Source of the DNA: Vibrio algicola
GTDB taxonomy: Bacteria > Pseudomonadota > Gammaproteobacteria > Enterobacterales > Vibrionaceae
Direction: 5' to 3'
Length of the DNA stretch: 64,000 bases
Assembly: GCF_009601765.2 (NCBI RefSeq)
Contig: NZ_CP045700.1
Span: 496,001 to 560,000 of the forward strand
Below are positions 28,994 to 36,726 of the stretch, piece by piece. Positions within the stretch are counted from its first letter, which is position 1; every line of letters starts with the position of its first letter. The position numbers and the translations under genes were made by a program. The notes beneath the pieces are model-generated. The model did not search any database. It worked only from the letters and a program-made list of their open reading frames with translations, and was not told the DNA's origin.

Positions 28994-29254
28994 CTAGACC
29001 GTTGTGACTAACACGTTATTGCTGTCAGCGTTCCACGTCGCCCACTCAGCTGCAAAATCTCGCCCGCTTGAACTATCATCACTCTCAATTGTTGATCCAT
29101 AAAAACAACCGTAATATTCAACCTTGCCAGCATAAGTAAAACGGGTAATAAAAGGGCGCCCCGCTTGTGCTGGCGTTAACCCTAACTGCTCAGCTCGGGA
29201 ACCTTTCACAAGCGGCTTGTAAATCGTGTCCAGTTTCGTGATTAATGGGTTCAT
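28994..29254 (-). CDS. Small satellite protein (86 residues, unknown)
   Basis: The start ATG follows directly on the stop of the preceding gene (TAAATG), indicating coupling, and the gene lies just upstream of the capsid gene. The sequence contains GLTPAQAGRPFITRFTYAGK and YYGCFYGSTIES, no membrane helix and no signal peptide. Position between protease and capsid suggests a head-assembly role (decoration or connector), but I recognise no family. Confidence 0.65.
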   Translation of the reverse strand: MNPLITKLDTIYKPLVKGSRAEQLGLTPAQAGRPFITRFTYAGKVEYYGCFYGSTIESDDSSSGRDFAAEWATWNADSNNVLVTTV

Positions 29255-29461
29255 TTAAACACGCTCTAACATTTCGTTGATTGTTAGTTCACCGCAGTTT
29301 TTGAACACTCGAAGCGTATATCGCCCACTCGATAATTCTTTGGTAAACTCCGCATCGGTTGCAGGTCGATACTTATTGCGTGCTAGACACTTCACCGCGC
29401 CGCTCTTGTTGACTACATACGATGGCTGGCCACCGCTTAATAATACGATTTGTCGACTCAT
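29255..29461 (-). CDS. Small satellite protein (68 residues, unknown)
   Basis: Begins MSRQIVLLSGGQPSYVV; AAGGGG precedes this ATG, which is one base after the protease stop, so it is preferred over the upstream in-frame ATG. Basic, without membrane segment. It is translated in series with the protease and the 86-residue protein. Function unknown; a head accessory role is an inference from position. Confidence 0.65.
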   Translation of the reverse strand: MSRQIVLLSGGQPSYVVNKSGAVKCLARNKYRPATDAEFTKELSSGRYTLRVFKNCGELTINEMLERV

Positions 29462-29462
29462 T

Positions 29463-30053
29463 TTAAGCCCCTTGTTCGATTGATTTAAGCCATTCAATGG
29501 CCGCTTGTCGTTTAGTAATGCCTTTGCACTTCGCAGCTTGAGCGATTGTGATAGGCGCGTTGTCTTTCATTTCTTTCATGCGCTTCATTAAAGCAATATC
29601 TTCTTCGCTTTTTAGAATAACGGCCAGGGGATTAGATCCGATTGCGCAAATGCTCAATTCTAAAATCCTCACACCAGTTTTAATATGTAGGCCTGTAAAA
29701 TTTCCGTTTGCATCTTTCATGACATCATAGCCAGAAGGCGCGACGGTAAAGCCGATCGACGTAGCAGCCCACGCTCCCGATTTTGCATTATCGAAGCCTT
29801 TTTGTGATTGCTCGCCGTTGACGTAGTGATCATCAAAATTCATATTTACTACGAGTACGTTACCTTGAGCCTTGGCGCTATATCTTAGCCGCCAATCCTC
29901 GTTATACCCGATCGTTGTTCCGCTAGCGTGGTTCGAGAAAATGGGGATCGATCGGTCATTCATTTCTGTGACGTCGTAACTTGTCGTTTCTATAATGTCG
30001 CCGTCAAGATCGACCACCGCGCTTGAGCAAATTGCATTTAAAGTGAATTTCAT
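29463..30053 (-). CDS. HK97-family prohead protease
   Basis: 196 residues, the usual length. HK97-type protease signature: an early DGDIIET segment, PIFSNHASGTTIGY with the catalytic histidine (about residue 41), GAWAATSIGFTVAP carrying the Ser region (about 90-100), and RILELSICAIGSNPLA. It would cleave the capsid precursor during maturation. Upstream of the capsid gene in the normal head-gene order. The portal gene that normally precedes it is absent. Confidence 0.85.
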   Translation of the reverse strand: MKFTLNAICSSAVVDLDGDIIETTSYDVTEMNDRSIPIFSNHASGTTIGYNEDWRLRYSAKAQGNVLVVNMNFDDHYVNGEQSQKGFDNAKSGAWAATSIGFTVAPSGYDVMKDANGNFTGLHIKTGVRILELSICAIGSNPLAVILKSEEDIALMKRMKEMKDNAPITIAQAAKCKGITKRQAAIEWLKSIEQGA

Positions 30054-30381
30054 CTTGCTTAAATCCTATTGATTAAAATAAAAGCTTAAGGTGGTGCGGC
30101 TGTTTCGCAATCAAAGCAGCGTACGCAGAAAACGTTAACCCTGATCACTTCTAACTAGCTTGTCACCGTTGAACCGTTCCGAGGACGGCAACCAGCCGCA
30201 CCACTTAAGCCCTCTTCATGTACACATTTTAACAGTAATGTACACCAAAAACGTGATCTGCGATCTGTTAGCTGCCCACTTGGTAATCTAGTACACACTT
30301 TTTTTCTGTGGTTGATACCTCACTTTTGTTTCAAGTGGTGGTATATGCGTCGCCTTGATCGTGATTTGTTGCGTTGATTCT
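30054..30381. other. 328-bp gap with a long structured element (where portal/TerL would be expected)
   Basis: No coding frame with RBS. Contains the inverted repeat 30084-30102 / 30193-30210 and a second, shorter hairpin (ATACC-TCACTT / AAGTG-GTGGTAT, about 30326-30352), plus TGTACA palindromes near 30219-30245. Confidence 0.6.
30084..30210 (-). ncRNA. 127-nt structured element (possible small RNA, attenuator or packaging site)
   Basis: The ends GCTTAAGGTGGTGCGGCTG (30084-30102) and CAGCCGCACCACTTAAGC (30193-30210) pair over 18 bp with a single bulge, closing an interior of 90 nt that itself contains short complementary stretches. On the minus strand the stem is followed by TTTTATTTT, then the RBS and start of the protease gene. 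This could be a terminator-like attenuator, a structured RNA, or a DNA site. Only the structure is certain. Confidence 0.45.
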
Positions 30382-30774
30382 TCACTTTTTACCCTGCCAG
30401 ATGTCATAAACCATCGTGCCGTGAAGCATGTCGGCAAAGTTGTTCGCGTAATCTAGCTCTAGTAAGTATTCGCCATTGCTGCCGACCAAACGCAACTCAT
30501 GATCACCCAAAATAAAAGGCGAACGACTACAAATGCGGCTCATGTCGTCGATAAGTAAACGGCACTTATAGACGTCTACATCATGATCGGCAATGTGATT
30601 GATAAATCCTAGCAGGTCGTCACGGCTGCCTATACTGTCGGGTACTTCAATATCGTGCTCAATAATACGAGCATTCATTAATAATCGTTTAGACCAATGC
30701 CCTTTGTTGAGCTTGTCGATCTGTTTCATATCGTAATAATCTCGATGTTCATCACTTACATGCAGCATTAGCAA
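30382..30774 (-). CDS. Unknown satellite protein (130 residues)
   Basis: Lies 10 bp after the small terminase gene and is followed by the structured element. Acidic, soluble (no membrane segment), with the segments DDLLGFINHIADHDVDVYKCRLLIDDMSR and GEYLLELDYANNFADMLHG. I recognise no family. It occupies the position where a large terminase and portal gene would stand in a phage. Confidence 0.65.
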   Translation of the reverse strand: MLMLHVSDEHRDYYDMKQIDKLNKGHWSKRLLMNARIIEHDIEVPDSIGSRDDLLGFINHIADHDVDVYKCRLLIDDMSRICSRSPFILGDHELRLVGSNGEYLLELDYANNFADMLHGTMVYDIWQGKK

Positions 30775-30784
30775 TTACTTCCTT

Positions 30785-31285
30785 TTATTTTTTCACTGGT
30801 TTGATGTAGTCAGGCAACGGTTTTTTTGTTGCAGTGGGCTTTGGTTGGGCTGGCTGGCGATAAGTCGGGGCATTGCGTTCTGCTGTTGCCGCTGCTCGCT
30901 TTCGTTGCACTTGTGACTCATTTTTACCACTTGCGATCAAGTTTAGGCTACGAAATAGGCTCATTTTTCGGGTATATAACGCATCTGCAATCTGTAAAAG
31001 TGGGTTCTGTTTTACTGCTCCGCTGGCGGTAGTGATCACAAAATCAAAGTTGCGTTTTCTCATTTGCTTTTGTACGTCGTTCAGCTGATCTTCTACGAAA
31101 CAAAGATCGGTTAGTGTTGCCAATTCAGAAGAGTTTAAGCTTAGTAACTCGCGCTTGTACTTCTCAAAGATCGCCTGCTGTGCCTTGGTTCGTAGCTGAT
31201 CTGGGCATTTTGTCGCCATAACTTCGGCATAAGCTAAATTGTCGCGTTGCATGTTATGCGCGGATCGGTTTCGGTTGTCATCCAT
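30785..31285 (-). CDS. Phage terminase small subunit, P27 family
   Basis: 166 residues. The P27-type core is readable: ELLSLNSSELATLTDLCFVEDQLNDV, then SGAVKQNPLLQIADALYTRKMSLFRSLNL, the characteristic KNP(x)L...R...L pattern near residues 90-120. The C-terminal ~45 residues are proline/lysine-rich and probably flexible. It would select satellite DNA for packaging by a helper's large terminase, as TerS of satellites does. AAGGAATCATT precedes its ATG, and there is a 296-bp non-coding gap between it and HNH. Confidence 0.8.
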   Translation of the reverse strand: MDDNRNRSAHNMQRDNLAYAEVMATKCPDQLRTKAQQAIFEKYKRELLSLNSSELATLTDLCFVEDQLNDVQKQMRKRNFDFVITTASGAVKQNPLLQIADALYTRKMSLFRSLNLIASGKNESQVQRKRAAATAERNAPTYRQPAQPKPTATKKPLPDYIKPVKK

Positions 31286-31581
31286 AATGATTCCTTAAAT
31301 TTAAAATAAATATTGACTTAAAAAATAGTTCTGGTATGGTAAAGACATGATTTTACGCCTGAATTATTCATTTCACACTTTAAAATTAACCCCGAAAAGG
31401 GTAGCGCCATTTCTCCAACTTAATATTGTGCTCTGGAGCAAAATGTCATTTTGAGCCACTTCACCCCCCGCCTGCCTAGCGTTAACAACACGGTAGGCCA
31501 TCCGCTTAAGTGATTATTAGAGCTTCTTATATAGCTCGTTTGATGCCTTAACGTTGGGGTATGGTATGGACTATTGGCTTA
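31286..31581. other. HNH-TerS intergenic region, possible packaging (cos) site
   Basis: 296 bp without a gene in an otherwise compact module. It contains a G/C-rich patch with an inverted repeat (CCTGCCTAGCG ... CGGTAGGCC, about 31471-31498). In HNH/P27-type phages the cohesive-end site lies close to these genes, so this is a reasonable but unproven cos candidate. It also holds the TerS promoter region. Confidence 0.3.
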
Positions 31582-31929
31582 TCAGTAATCAAACCACTCA
31601 TCATTGATATCTAAGCTGCCACCTGTTGCGCTGCTGCCACGCTTCACACCGTTCTTATAGTCGTTATCGTCACGACTGCACACCTTGTTATGACATGACC
31701 TGCACACTATTCGAATATTGCTTGAATCCATCGCATCTTCTGGCGTCTTACACGCTGCCAACGGTGTCGGATAGTGATCCGCTACCAGACCTTTACCAGT
31801 TTTATAAGGGCTACGTGTACCGCATAAGCAGCATGTCCAGTCAGCCTGTCTTATCAGTGCCATGCGTTGTTTACGCCATCTAGGATCGTCGTATACTGCG
31901 CGACGTAGTGCTTGCGTATTAAATAGCAT
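31582..31929 (-). CDS. HNH endonuclease (phage type)
   Basis: 115 residues from ATG at 31929, chosen because AAGGAG precedes it and it overlaps the stop of the preceding gene (ATGCTATTTAA); a longer frame starts at 31977. Zinc-binding CCLCG and CRSCHNK pairs flank the active region GLVADHYPTPLA; the N-terminal YDDPRWRKQRMALIRQAD is typical of phage HNH proteins that cooperate with terminase in cos cleavage. Located upstream of TerS as in HK97-like and satellite packaging modules. Confidence 0.85.
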   Translation of the reverse strand: MLFNTQALRRAVYDDPRWRKQRMALIRQADWTCCLCGTRSPYKTGKGLVADHYPTPLAACKTPEDAMDSSNIRIVCRSCHNKVCSRDDNDYKNGVKRGSSATGGSLDINDEWFDY

Positions 31930-32104
31930 TCGCTTCTCCTTTGCGGATATACATGCGGGTCTGCTGCTTGGCTTCAAGTGATACCAGCGGCAATGATAAG
32001 TTTCTGCCTCGAATCGGAGATTCTGGCTCTGAATCTGTGCTCAACTTTATGCGTAAAATCGCACTGTTGCGCTTCATCTGTCTGTTGTTAATTCTTATCA
32101 CCAC
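31919..32104 (-). CDS. Small basic satellite protein (61 residues, GTG start)
   Basis: Starts at GTG with GGAGA five bases upstream and its stop overlaps the HNH start, so it is probably a real, coupled gene even though short. Strongly basic (NNRQMKRNSAILRIK, and a C-terminal KQQTRMYIRKGEANAI). No family recognised; small nucleic-acid-binding protein is one possibility. Confidence 0.55.
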   Translation of the reverse strand: MVIRINNRQMKRNSAILRIKLSTDSEPESPIRGRNLSLPLVSLEAKQQTRMYIRKGEANAI

Positions 32105-32120
32105 GCTGCTCTCCGTTGCA

Positions 32121-32681
32121 TCACATCCAACGTATGCGCCTCGGCTGAGTGGTTATATAACGCCCTACACCCTTGTTGAATAGCGCTTCTCGTCTCATAT
32201 CTGGGTCGTCCGGTAGCGTCTCATTCACGCCTTCCTTCAAACTGTCACGATATTTTTGCAATGCAATGATTGATTCGGCAAGTGTCTGTTTGCGTTCGAT
32301 GCCGATAGCTTTCTTTTGGCGATTCCTCAAGCGAGCGATTGCGTAATTCAAACGCCTGATCTGGTCAGGCTCTACTTTCTCATCTCGATGCACCGCTTCC
32401 GCTTCGGTTTGCTGCTGACTTAATCGCTCAAGCCCTTCGATTGTATTTATCGCCCATAACTCGCGGTCTATATCAGCGCTCAGATAGTCATGGCATTGTT
32501 CAACGAGCGACAACGCTGTTTGTCGGCCTATGGCGTTTCGGCTTTGTCTCTCAAGCGAATAAGCCCAACTTGCAGCCGCTGACCGCTGCTTGGGGGTCAT
32601 ATTGGCGCCAATGGAGATCACGCTTATACGTTTGCCAGCGTTATGGCTAACTTGCGTGGTGTCCGATCCGATAACCCACAT
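32121..32681 (-). CDS. Unknown satellite protein (186 residues, helical)
   Basis: The stop lies 17 bp before the next gene, and the start is within 3 bp of the previous stop, so it is part of the same run of coupled genes. Predicted largely helical by eye (many A, R, E, Q; RRLNYAIARLRNRQKKAIG and ERKQTLAESIIALQKYRDSL), with a short hydrophobic/polar N-terminus. Could be a regulator or assembly chaperone. No motif supports a specific role. Confidence 0.65.
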   Translation of the reverse strand: MWVIGSDTTQVSHNAGKRISVISIGANMTPKQRSAAASWAYSLERQSRNAIGRQTALSLVEQCHDYLSADIDRELWAINTIEGLERLSQQQTEAEAVHRDEKVEPDQIRRLNYAIARLRNRQKKAIGIERKQTLAESIIALQKYRDSLKEGVNETLPDDPDMRREALFNKGVGRYITTQPRRIRWM

Positions 32682-32683
32682 AA

Positions 32684-32992
32684 TCAGATATCCGCGACTA
32701 GATCGACGACTTGCACGCTATGCGCTCCACCGTCCTTGTAAATATCAGCCATGGCCGTAGCCTGTGCTTCATCGACAACCACAACTAATAAAGGGCGGTG
32801 ATCACAAACCTGCTTCATCATTTGCGCGTGATAGTACGCCGTGTGCTCAAGCTGCCGCGGTGCGTTCAAGTCGAACACTCGGTCACGGCTTATATCAAAT
32901 CCCGCTTTTTTCAATTGAGCGCAGAAAGTCAGAATGGTATCTAAGCGACGTATCTCACTTTCGCATTTTTTGATATTCAGAATAAGAATCAT
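32684..32992 (-). CDS. Unknown satellite protein (102 residues)
   Basis: GAGAGGG precedes the ATG. First gene of the leftward late-type block. A central RPLLVVVVDEAQATAMADIY strand-acid pattern resembles a Walker-B-like segment (VVVVDEAQ), but there is no P-loop in this short protein, so ATPase activity is unlikely. No family recognised. Confidence 0.6.
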   Translation of the reverse strand: MILILNIKKCESEIRRLDTILTFCAQLKKAGFDISRDRVFDLNAPRQLEHTAYYHAQMMKQVCDHRPLLVVVVDEAQATAMADIYKDGGAHSVQVVDLVADI

Positions 32993-33244
32993 GATTAAAC
33001 CCTCTCGTTTCGATGTGGTTATTTTACCACCAAATTTAAAACGCTGTTCATAAGTTCATGGAGGTTTCATTGCAAGCCATAGCAGTATCTTGTTTTTTGC
33101 CATTAATCGAGATCTAGCGATTTACTTTGGGGAAAAATCGGTTGGGGAAATTTTCATTTTTGAATTAAAAAAGAGGTTTTGCTTTTGAAGGGATCCACCA
33201 GCTTAAACGCCTAAAACTGTACAAAGATCAACCTAAATTACAAA

Positions 33245-33535
33245 AGTTACAAAAAATCAAAACACCTTTTGTAACCGCTAAGTTATTGATTACTAAAATT
33301 AAAACAACCAAAGTTACAGCAGTTACAAAAAAAGGGGAATCATAAATTTCTATTTAGATTTAGTATCATTTCTGTAGCAACTTGGTTTTTTACTCTATTT
33401 TCTGTATTTTCTGTATTTTCTGTAACTTTAAAGATAAAGAGTAATAATAACAGCAAGTTAACGGTTACAGAAAATCCTCAACGGTTACAAAAAACCCCTG
33501 AAAGTTACAGAAAACCCGAAATAGTTACAGAAAAA
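33245..33535. repeat. Iteron-like repeats, putative replication origin
   Basis: Forward copies are visible at about 33246, 33313, 33322, 33464, 33484, 33503 and 33523 (GTTACA followed by A-runs, several extended to CGGTTACAGAAAA). Reverse copies are near 33268 (TTTTGTAAC) and 33410-33425 (TTTTCTGTA twice, then TTTCTGTAACTTT). The last four forward copies are spaced about 20 bp. Such direct repeats beside a replication gene are typical of origins bound by an initiator-helicase, as with the crr/ori repeats of P4-type satellites. Confidence 0.6.
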
Positions 33536-33563
33536 AGGGTTAGACCGTTAGATCTAACCCTTT
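33534..33563 (-). terminator. Terminator of the satellite helicase gene
   Basis: 11-bp perfect stem (AAAGGGTTAGA / TCTAACCCTTT, 8-nt loop) followed on the minus strand by TTTTTTC. Confidence 0.85.
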
Positions 33564-33582
33564 ATCACGCACCACCAGCAAT

Positions 33583-35451
33583 TTATTGATTGTAGCCGCT
33601 AAGGTTGGTTTGCTTACCAAATATACCCTTTACTACCGCGTTGGATTTGTTATTAACTTCTTCTTCAAACAGATCGTCTGGGTTTATATCAATCTCTAAT
33701 TCAATGTGAAATTTATCCACAAAGAAAGCTATTGCCTCCTTATGATTAGGTACTAACCAACCACGCACCCCGACACCGTTTATTTTTACATTTTTGTTTA
33801 TCACCGTTCCACCAGCGACGCGATCCAACTCTTTGCGTAATTGTTGTGATGTCATAACACCACCACGGCCACCAGAAGCGCGGATCCATTCTGCAATTGA
33901 TGCCTTTAATACTTCTGGGCTGATCACCTTGTCGATTGGTTTTTTTTGATGAATGATACCGGTCGCGTTACCTTCATCTTTATATTTAACGTAACCAGTC
34001 TCTAAACAGTTAGCCCACCATTTAACAATATGATCCACAGATACGGCCTGTTGTTGCTTTAATCCATCTGTTTTAACCGCCGCTGTTAAATCAATATTCG
34101 ATATATCGAGGTTACTGAATATATATGTTAGCTCTCGCAGCATGGTTTTATCAAAACCGCCATGCTTCGTCTTGCCACTGTAAAATGGCGCGAAATATTC
34201 CTTATTCTGTGCTTTCTGGGGGTTTACGTCTAGTACTAGATAACGCCTTTCATCGTTACTCGCTGGCACTACCCAAGCATCGTTCGACAATAAAGCTAAA
34301 CGATAATATTTAGTGTGCATTTCCATGTCTACACCTTTGCGTTCTACCACCAGCATGTTACCCGTTACACTGTCCTTTAAAACGCCTTCGCTTTTCTTGT
34401 TGCCGCCCCAACTAATTTCTTCACCGACCACCAGTAACTTATTGATCAGGCCAGCCACGAAGCGCCCCCATATATGCTCTGCATCGCTTGTCATCATGGA
34501 TTGTTGAACCCCAACCACTTGACACAAGATTTCCATAACCGTTGATTTGCCTGTGCCTTTTTCAGCTGATCGCAATACTGGCGCGAATTGCGGCCGCTTG
34601 GCTGGGTCTTGAATGATGTTAGCCATCCACGCCACAAATTGCTTAAACGCTTCATAATCACTATTACAAATATTATCGTGTACGTGTTCAAAGAAACGCA
34701 TAGAAGCACGGCTGGTTGTCATTGATTCAAGTTGCACCTTAAGACCTTCGAACCCATTTAAAGGCAAGATGATGCTTTGGCTTGGTGCATTATCAACGGT
34801 ATGGGGAAAGCCTTGGAATAAGTTCAGCGTATTGCGTCGATCTTGGTCGCGGAATTCTTTTTTTTCATTTGGATTAAACGCAACTGATTCATAGATCCGC
34901 GCAACGTCTGATTGTTCGATAAAATACTTGGCTGCTGGTAAATACTTAAGCTTCGGATCGCCTTCTTTGTCTACACCCCAGTACGCCAACTTCAAACCCG
35001 AAAAGCTATTGATAATAGTAGACGCTGACATTATGCGTAAGTCGCTTGAACTATGTTCTATAATGCGAGCCGCACCACCAATCATCGCCTTGGCATACTT
35101 GCCGCCCATAACTTTATCGATAACCGCCTTGGCTTCAAATATATCAACGGGTACTAAATCATTGCGACCTTTAGCAATGCGAAGGTTAGTGATACGACAC
35201 ATCGCTTGTATGTTATCGACCATTTCCGTGATCTTGCTTAGACGTTCTTTCTTATTCGCCGCTTGTTGTTCTTCTGCTGTCAATGTATCAGTATTAGCAC
35301 CATCTTTTGGTTGTGGCGCGTCGCTGTGTGAAATATTTTCCGGTTCGGTGGTGTCTGGCTTCACATTTTGCGTAGCGTCGACATATTTCGGATCTTGTTT
35401 CTTTGAATCGCTGCTATTTTCATCTTTCATTATGTTATACTCATGTTTCAT
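33583..35451 (-). CDS. Satellite replication protein: SF3-type helicase (primase-helicase family)
   Basis: 622 residues. The first ~70 are acidic and low-complexity. The ATPase core has Walker A EKGTGKSTVM (residues about 297-306), a Walker B region (NKLLVVGEEISWG) and a sensor/arginine-finger region (YYRLALLSNDAWVVPASNDERRYLVLDV), the pattern of phage/plasmid DUF5906-type helicases. No Toprim or archaeo-eukaryotic primase motif is evident in the N-terminal third, so priming may rely on the host. The C-terminal ~130 residues (EVLKASIAEWIRASGGRG...) could be a DNA-binding domain for the adjacent iterons. An alternative ATG lies 7 codons downstream (GAG precedes it). Confidence 0.82.
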   Translation of the reverse strand: MKHEYNIMKDENSSDSKKQDPKYVDATQNVKPDTTEPENISHSDAPQPKDGANTDTLTAEEQQAANKKERLSKITEMVDNIQAMCRITNLRIAKGRNDLVPVDIFEAKAVIDKVMGGKYAKAMIGGAARIIEHSSSDLRIMSASTIINSFSGLKLAYWGVDKEGDPKLKYLPAAKYFIEQSDVARIYESVAFNPNEKKEFRDQDRRNTLNLFQGFPHTVDNAPSQSIILPLNGFEGLKVQLESMTTSRASMRFFEHVHDNICNSDYEAFKQFVAWMANIIQDPAKRPQFAPVLRSAEKGTGKSTVMEILCQVVGVQQSMMTSDAEHIWGRFVAGLINKLLVVGEEISWGGNKKSEGVLKDSVTGNMLVVERKGVDMEMHTKYYRLALLSNDAWVVPASNDERRYLVLDVNPQKAQNKEYFAPFYSGKTKHGGFDKTMLRELTYIFSNLDISNIDLTAAVKTDGLKQQQAVSVDHIVKWWANCLETGYVKYKDEGNATGIIHQKKPIDKVISPEVLKASIAEWIRASGGRGGVMTSQQLRKELDRVAGGTVINKNVKINGVGVRGWLVPNHKEAIAFFVDKFHIELEIDINPDDLFEEEVNNKSNAVVKGIFGKQTNLSGYNQ

Positions 35452-35965
35452 AAGTAGTGAGTTAACCTGTCTTAATTAACTCTCGAATGATGGTTTAGTA
35501 GTCAGTCATTCTTAAATAGCCCTTGTACTTTGCAAGGTTTTTTTTTATGCTTCTTTCTTAATTGCTGCTTGAACTTGACGGCAAATATCTTGCTCCACTT
35601 CTTCCATTTATTGATCTCGGTCAATAAACGCTTGCGAAGCGTACGACCTGTTTTGCTTTCATAGCAACTTCTTCATATTCTGTTAATTTCATTTTATAAC
35701 CCTGCAAAAACAACAACGCCACCTCGCCCCAATAAAGGGTGAGATGGCGAGGTGGCGTTATTGTAAAACTCGGTAATCTAACATCTCATTGTTGATTGAA
35801 TTGCTAATATAAGGCAATATTCAATTATTTAGTAAATGATATTATCGAATAGTCAATATTTATTTTTCAAATGAAATTAAGCGAAATTAAAGGTAAAACG
35901 TAGGATATATAAGGCATCATAACCATATAACCGAAAGTAATATATATAACGCAAAAAAGTGTGAA
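35452..35965. other. 514-bp region between helicase and cargo genes: hairpins and short decayed frames
   Basis: Holds the 14-bp-stem hairpin at 35715-35759, and a CCTTG / CAAGG hairpin with a T9 tail facing right at 35521-35546. On the minus strand there are short frames of 23 codons (start about 35692) and 20 codons with no convincing continuation, possibly a decayed small gene. The rest, up to 35965, is very AT-rich. Confidence 0.45.
35715..35759 (-). terminator. Long-stem hairpin downstream of the cargo pair (terminator-like)
   Basis: Perfect 14-bp stem AACGCCACCTCGCC / GGCGAGGTGGCGTT with a 17-nt loop, followed on the minus strand by GTTGTTTTTG. It lies about 200 bp after the secreted-protein gene and would insulate it from the helicase gene. 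Confidence 0.55.
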
Positions 35966-36277
35966 TTACTTATATGTACGCACTTCGTAACTATGACTGC
36001 TTATCTTGCGTATATTGTATGTTTTCGTTTCAGTGCCGGAACTTGACCAGCGCGGTTTTGGCGGTAACTTAACCGATTTATCAACTTTTGGCGCTGCACT
36101 CGGCCACTCTTTTTTTACGGCTGGCTTTTCGGTTCCATCCGACAATTTAAAAACAGTAGTGCCGCTTTCATTAACTGCGATCCCTCCAGTATGCGCTTTC
36201 AAAACACTGTAATCGGGGGCTGCTTGCGCTCCCCCTACCACCAGCATTAACGAAAGTAATGCTATTACCCTGCTCAT
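35966..36277 (-). CDS. Small secreted protein (satellite cargo, unknown)
   Basis: 103 residues with a signal peptide (RVIALLSLMLVVGGAQA, cleavage before APDYSVL). The mature part is short and basic with KPAVKKEWPSAAPKVDKSVKLPPKPRW and ends SYEVRTYK. Two bases separate it from the upstream lipoprotein, so they form one transcription unit. No phage structural family is recognised. It may modify the cell envelope of the host (inference). Confidence 0.6.
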   Translation of the reverse strand: MSRVIALLSLMLVVGGAQAAPDYSVLKAHTGGIAVNESGTTVFKLSDGTEKPAVKKEWPSAAPKVDKSVKLPPKPRWSSSGTETKTYNIRKISSHSYEVRTYK

Positions 36278-36279
36278 TA

Positions 36280-36726
36280 TTATTGCTTATTAGTAGCTGA
36301 CTTCTGGGTATAACAAACGCTGTAGCCGTGCAGTTGCTTTGGATCGCGCTCTCTAGACACTGTTACATCAATCGCAAAGGCGGTGACGTTTGTTGCTCTG
36401 TCAATCGCCCCGTGTAGCTTTCTAGCGTATCCGCTGTTCGCTATATTGGCGCAAGAGTTGACCGCAAAGCCTTGCGTATCCTTTTCGCTAAGTGGGGTCT
36501 TGCCTTCGTCCATGTTGATAAACATTACCAGAACACTATCATTAAGCTCAGCATGACCACCAGTAGCCACACCATAACCTTGGAACGGCTTGTCTTTAAT
36601 TGATTTTGTAAACTCCTCACCAAAATTGCTGACCATCACACCACTTGCGTAATACGGAGCCGGAGCTGAACAACCTGTTAATACTGCTGTCGCTGTCAAT
36701 ACTGCTAAAACAACTAATTTTTTCAT
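36280..36726 (-). CDS. Lipoprotein (satellite cargo, unknown)
   Basis: 148 residues with a clear lipobox: MKKLVVLAVLTATAVLTGC, acylated on the Cys at position 19. Two further cysteines (NSCANIANSG and YSVCYTQ) could form a disulfide. Not a known lysis spanin by eye (no long coiled coil). Envelope lipoproteins of prophages and satellites can exclude superinfecting phage, which would suit a satellite, but this is inference. Confidence 0.65.
   Translation of the reverse strand: MKKLVVLAVLTATAVLTGCSAPAPYYASGVMVSNFGEEFTKSIKDKPFQGYGVATGGHAELNDSVLVMFINMDEGKTPLSEKDTQGFAVNSCANIANSGYARKLHGAIDRATNVTAFAIDVTVSRERDPKQLHGYSVCYTQKSATNKQ

Larger units (their letters stand above)
32993..33582. other. 590-bp intergenic region holding an iteron-like array (putative satellite origin)
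   Basis: AT-rich. It has at least nine copies, in both orientations, of the core GTTACAGAAAA or GTTACAAAAAA between 33245 and 33535, next to the replication helicase gene, plus that gene's terminator. Confidence 0.6.

Noticed and set aside
33245-33535. Could the repeats at the satellite origin be a CRISPR array?
   Set aside because: Units are about 11 bp, occur in both orientations and lack uniform spacers; they fit iterons.
34928-35479. 183-codon rightward frame inside the satellite helicase gene
   Set aside because: Shadow of the helicase coding sequence; no RBS and no recognisable motif, while the helicase frame has full motifs.
35536-35695. A small leftward gene (MKLTEYEEV...) upstream of the satellite helicase
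   Set aside because: The frame closes after 23 codons and the following open stretches lie in other frames; at best a decayed gene.
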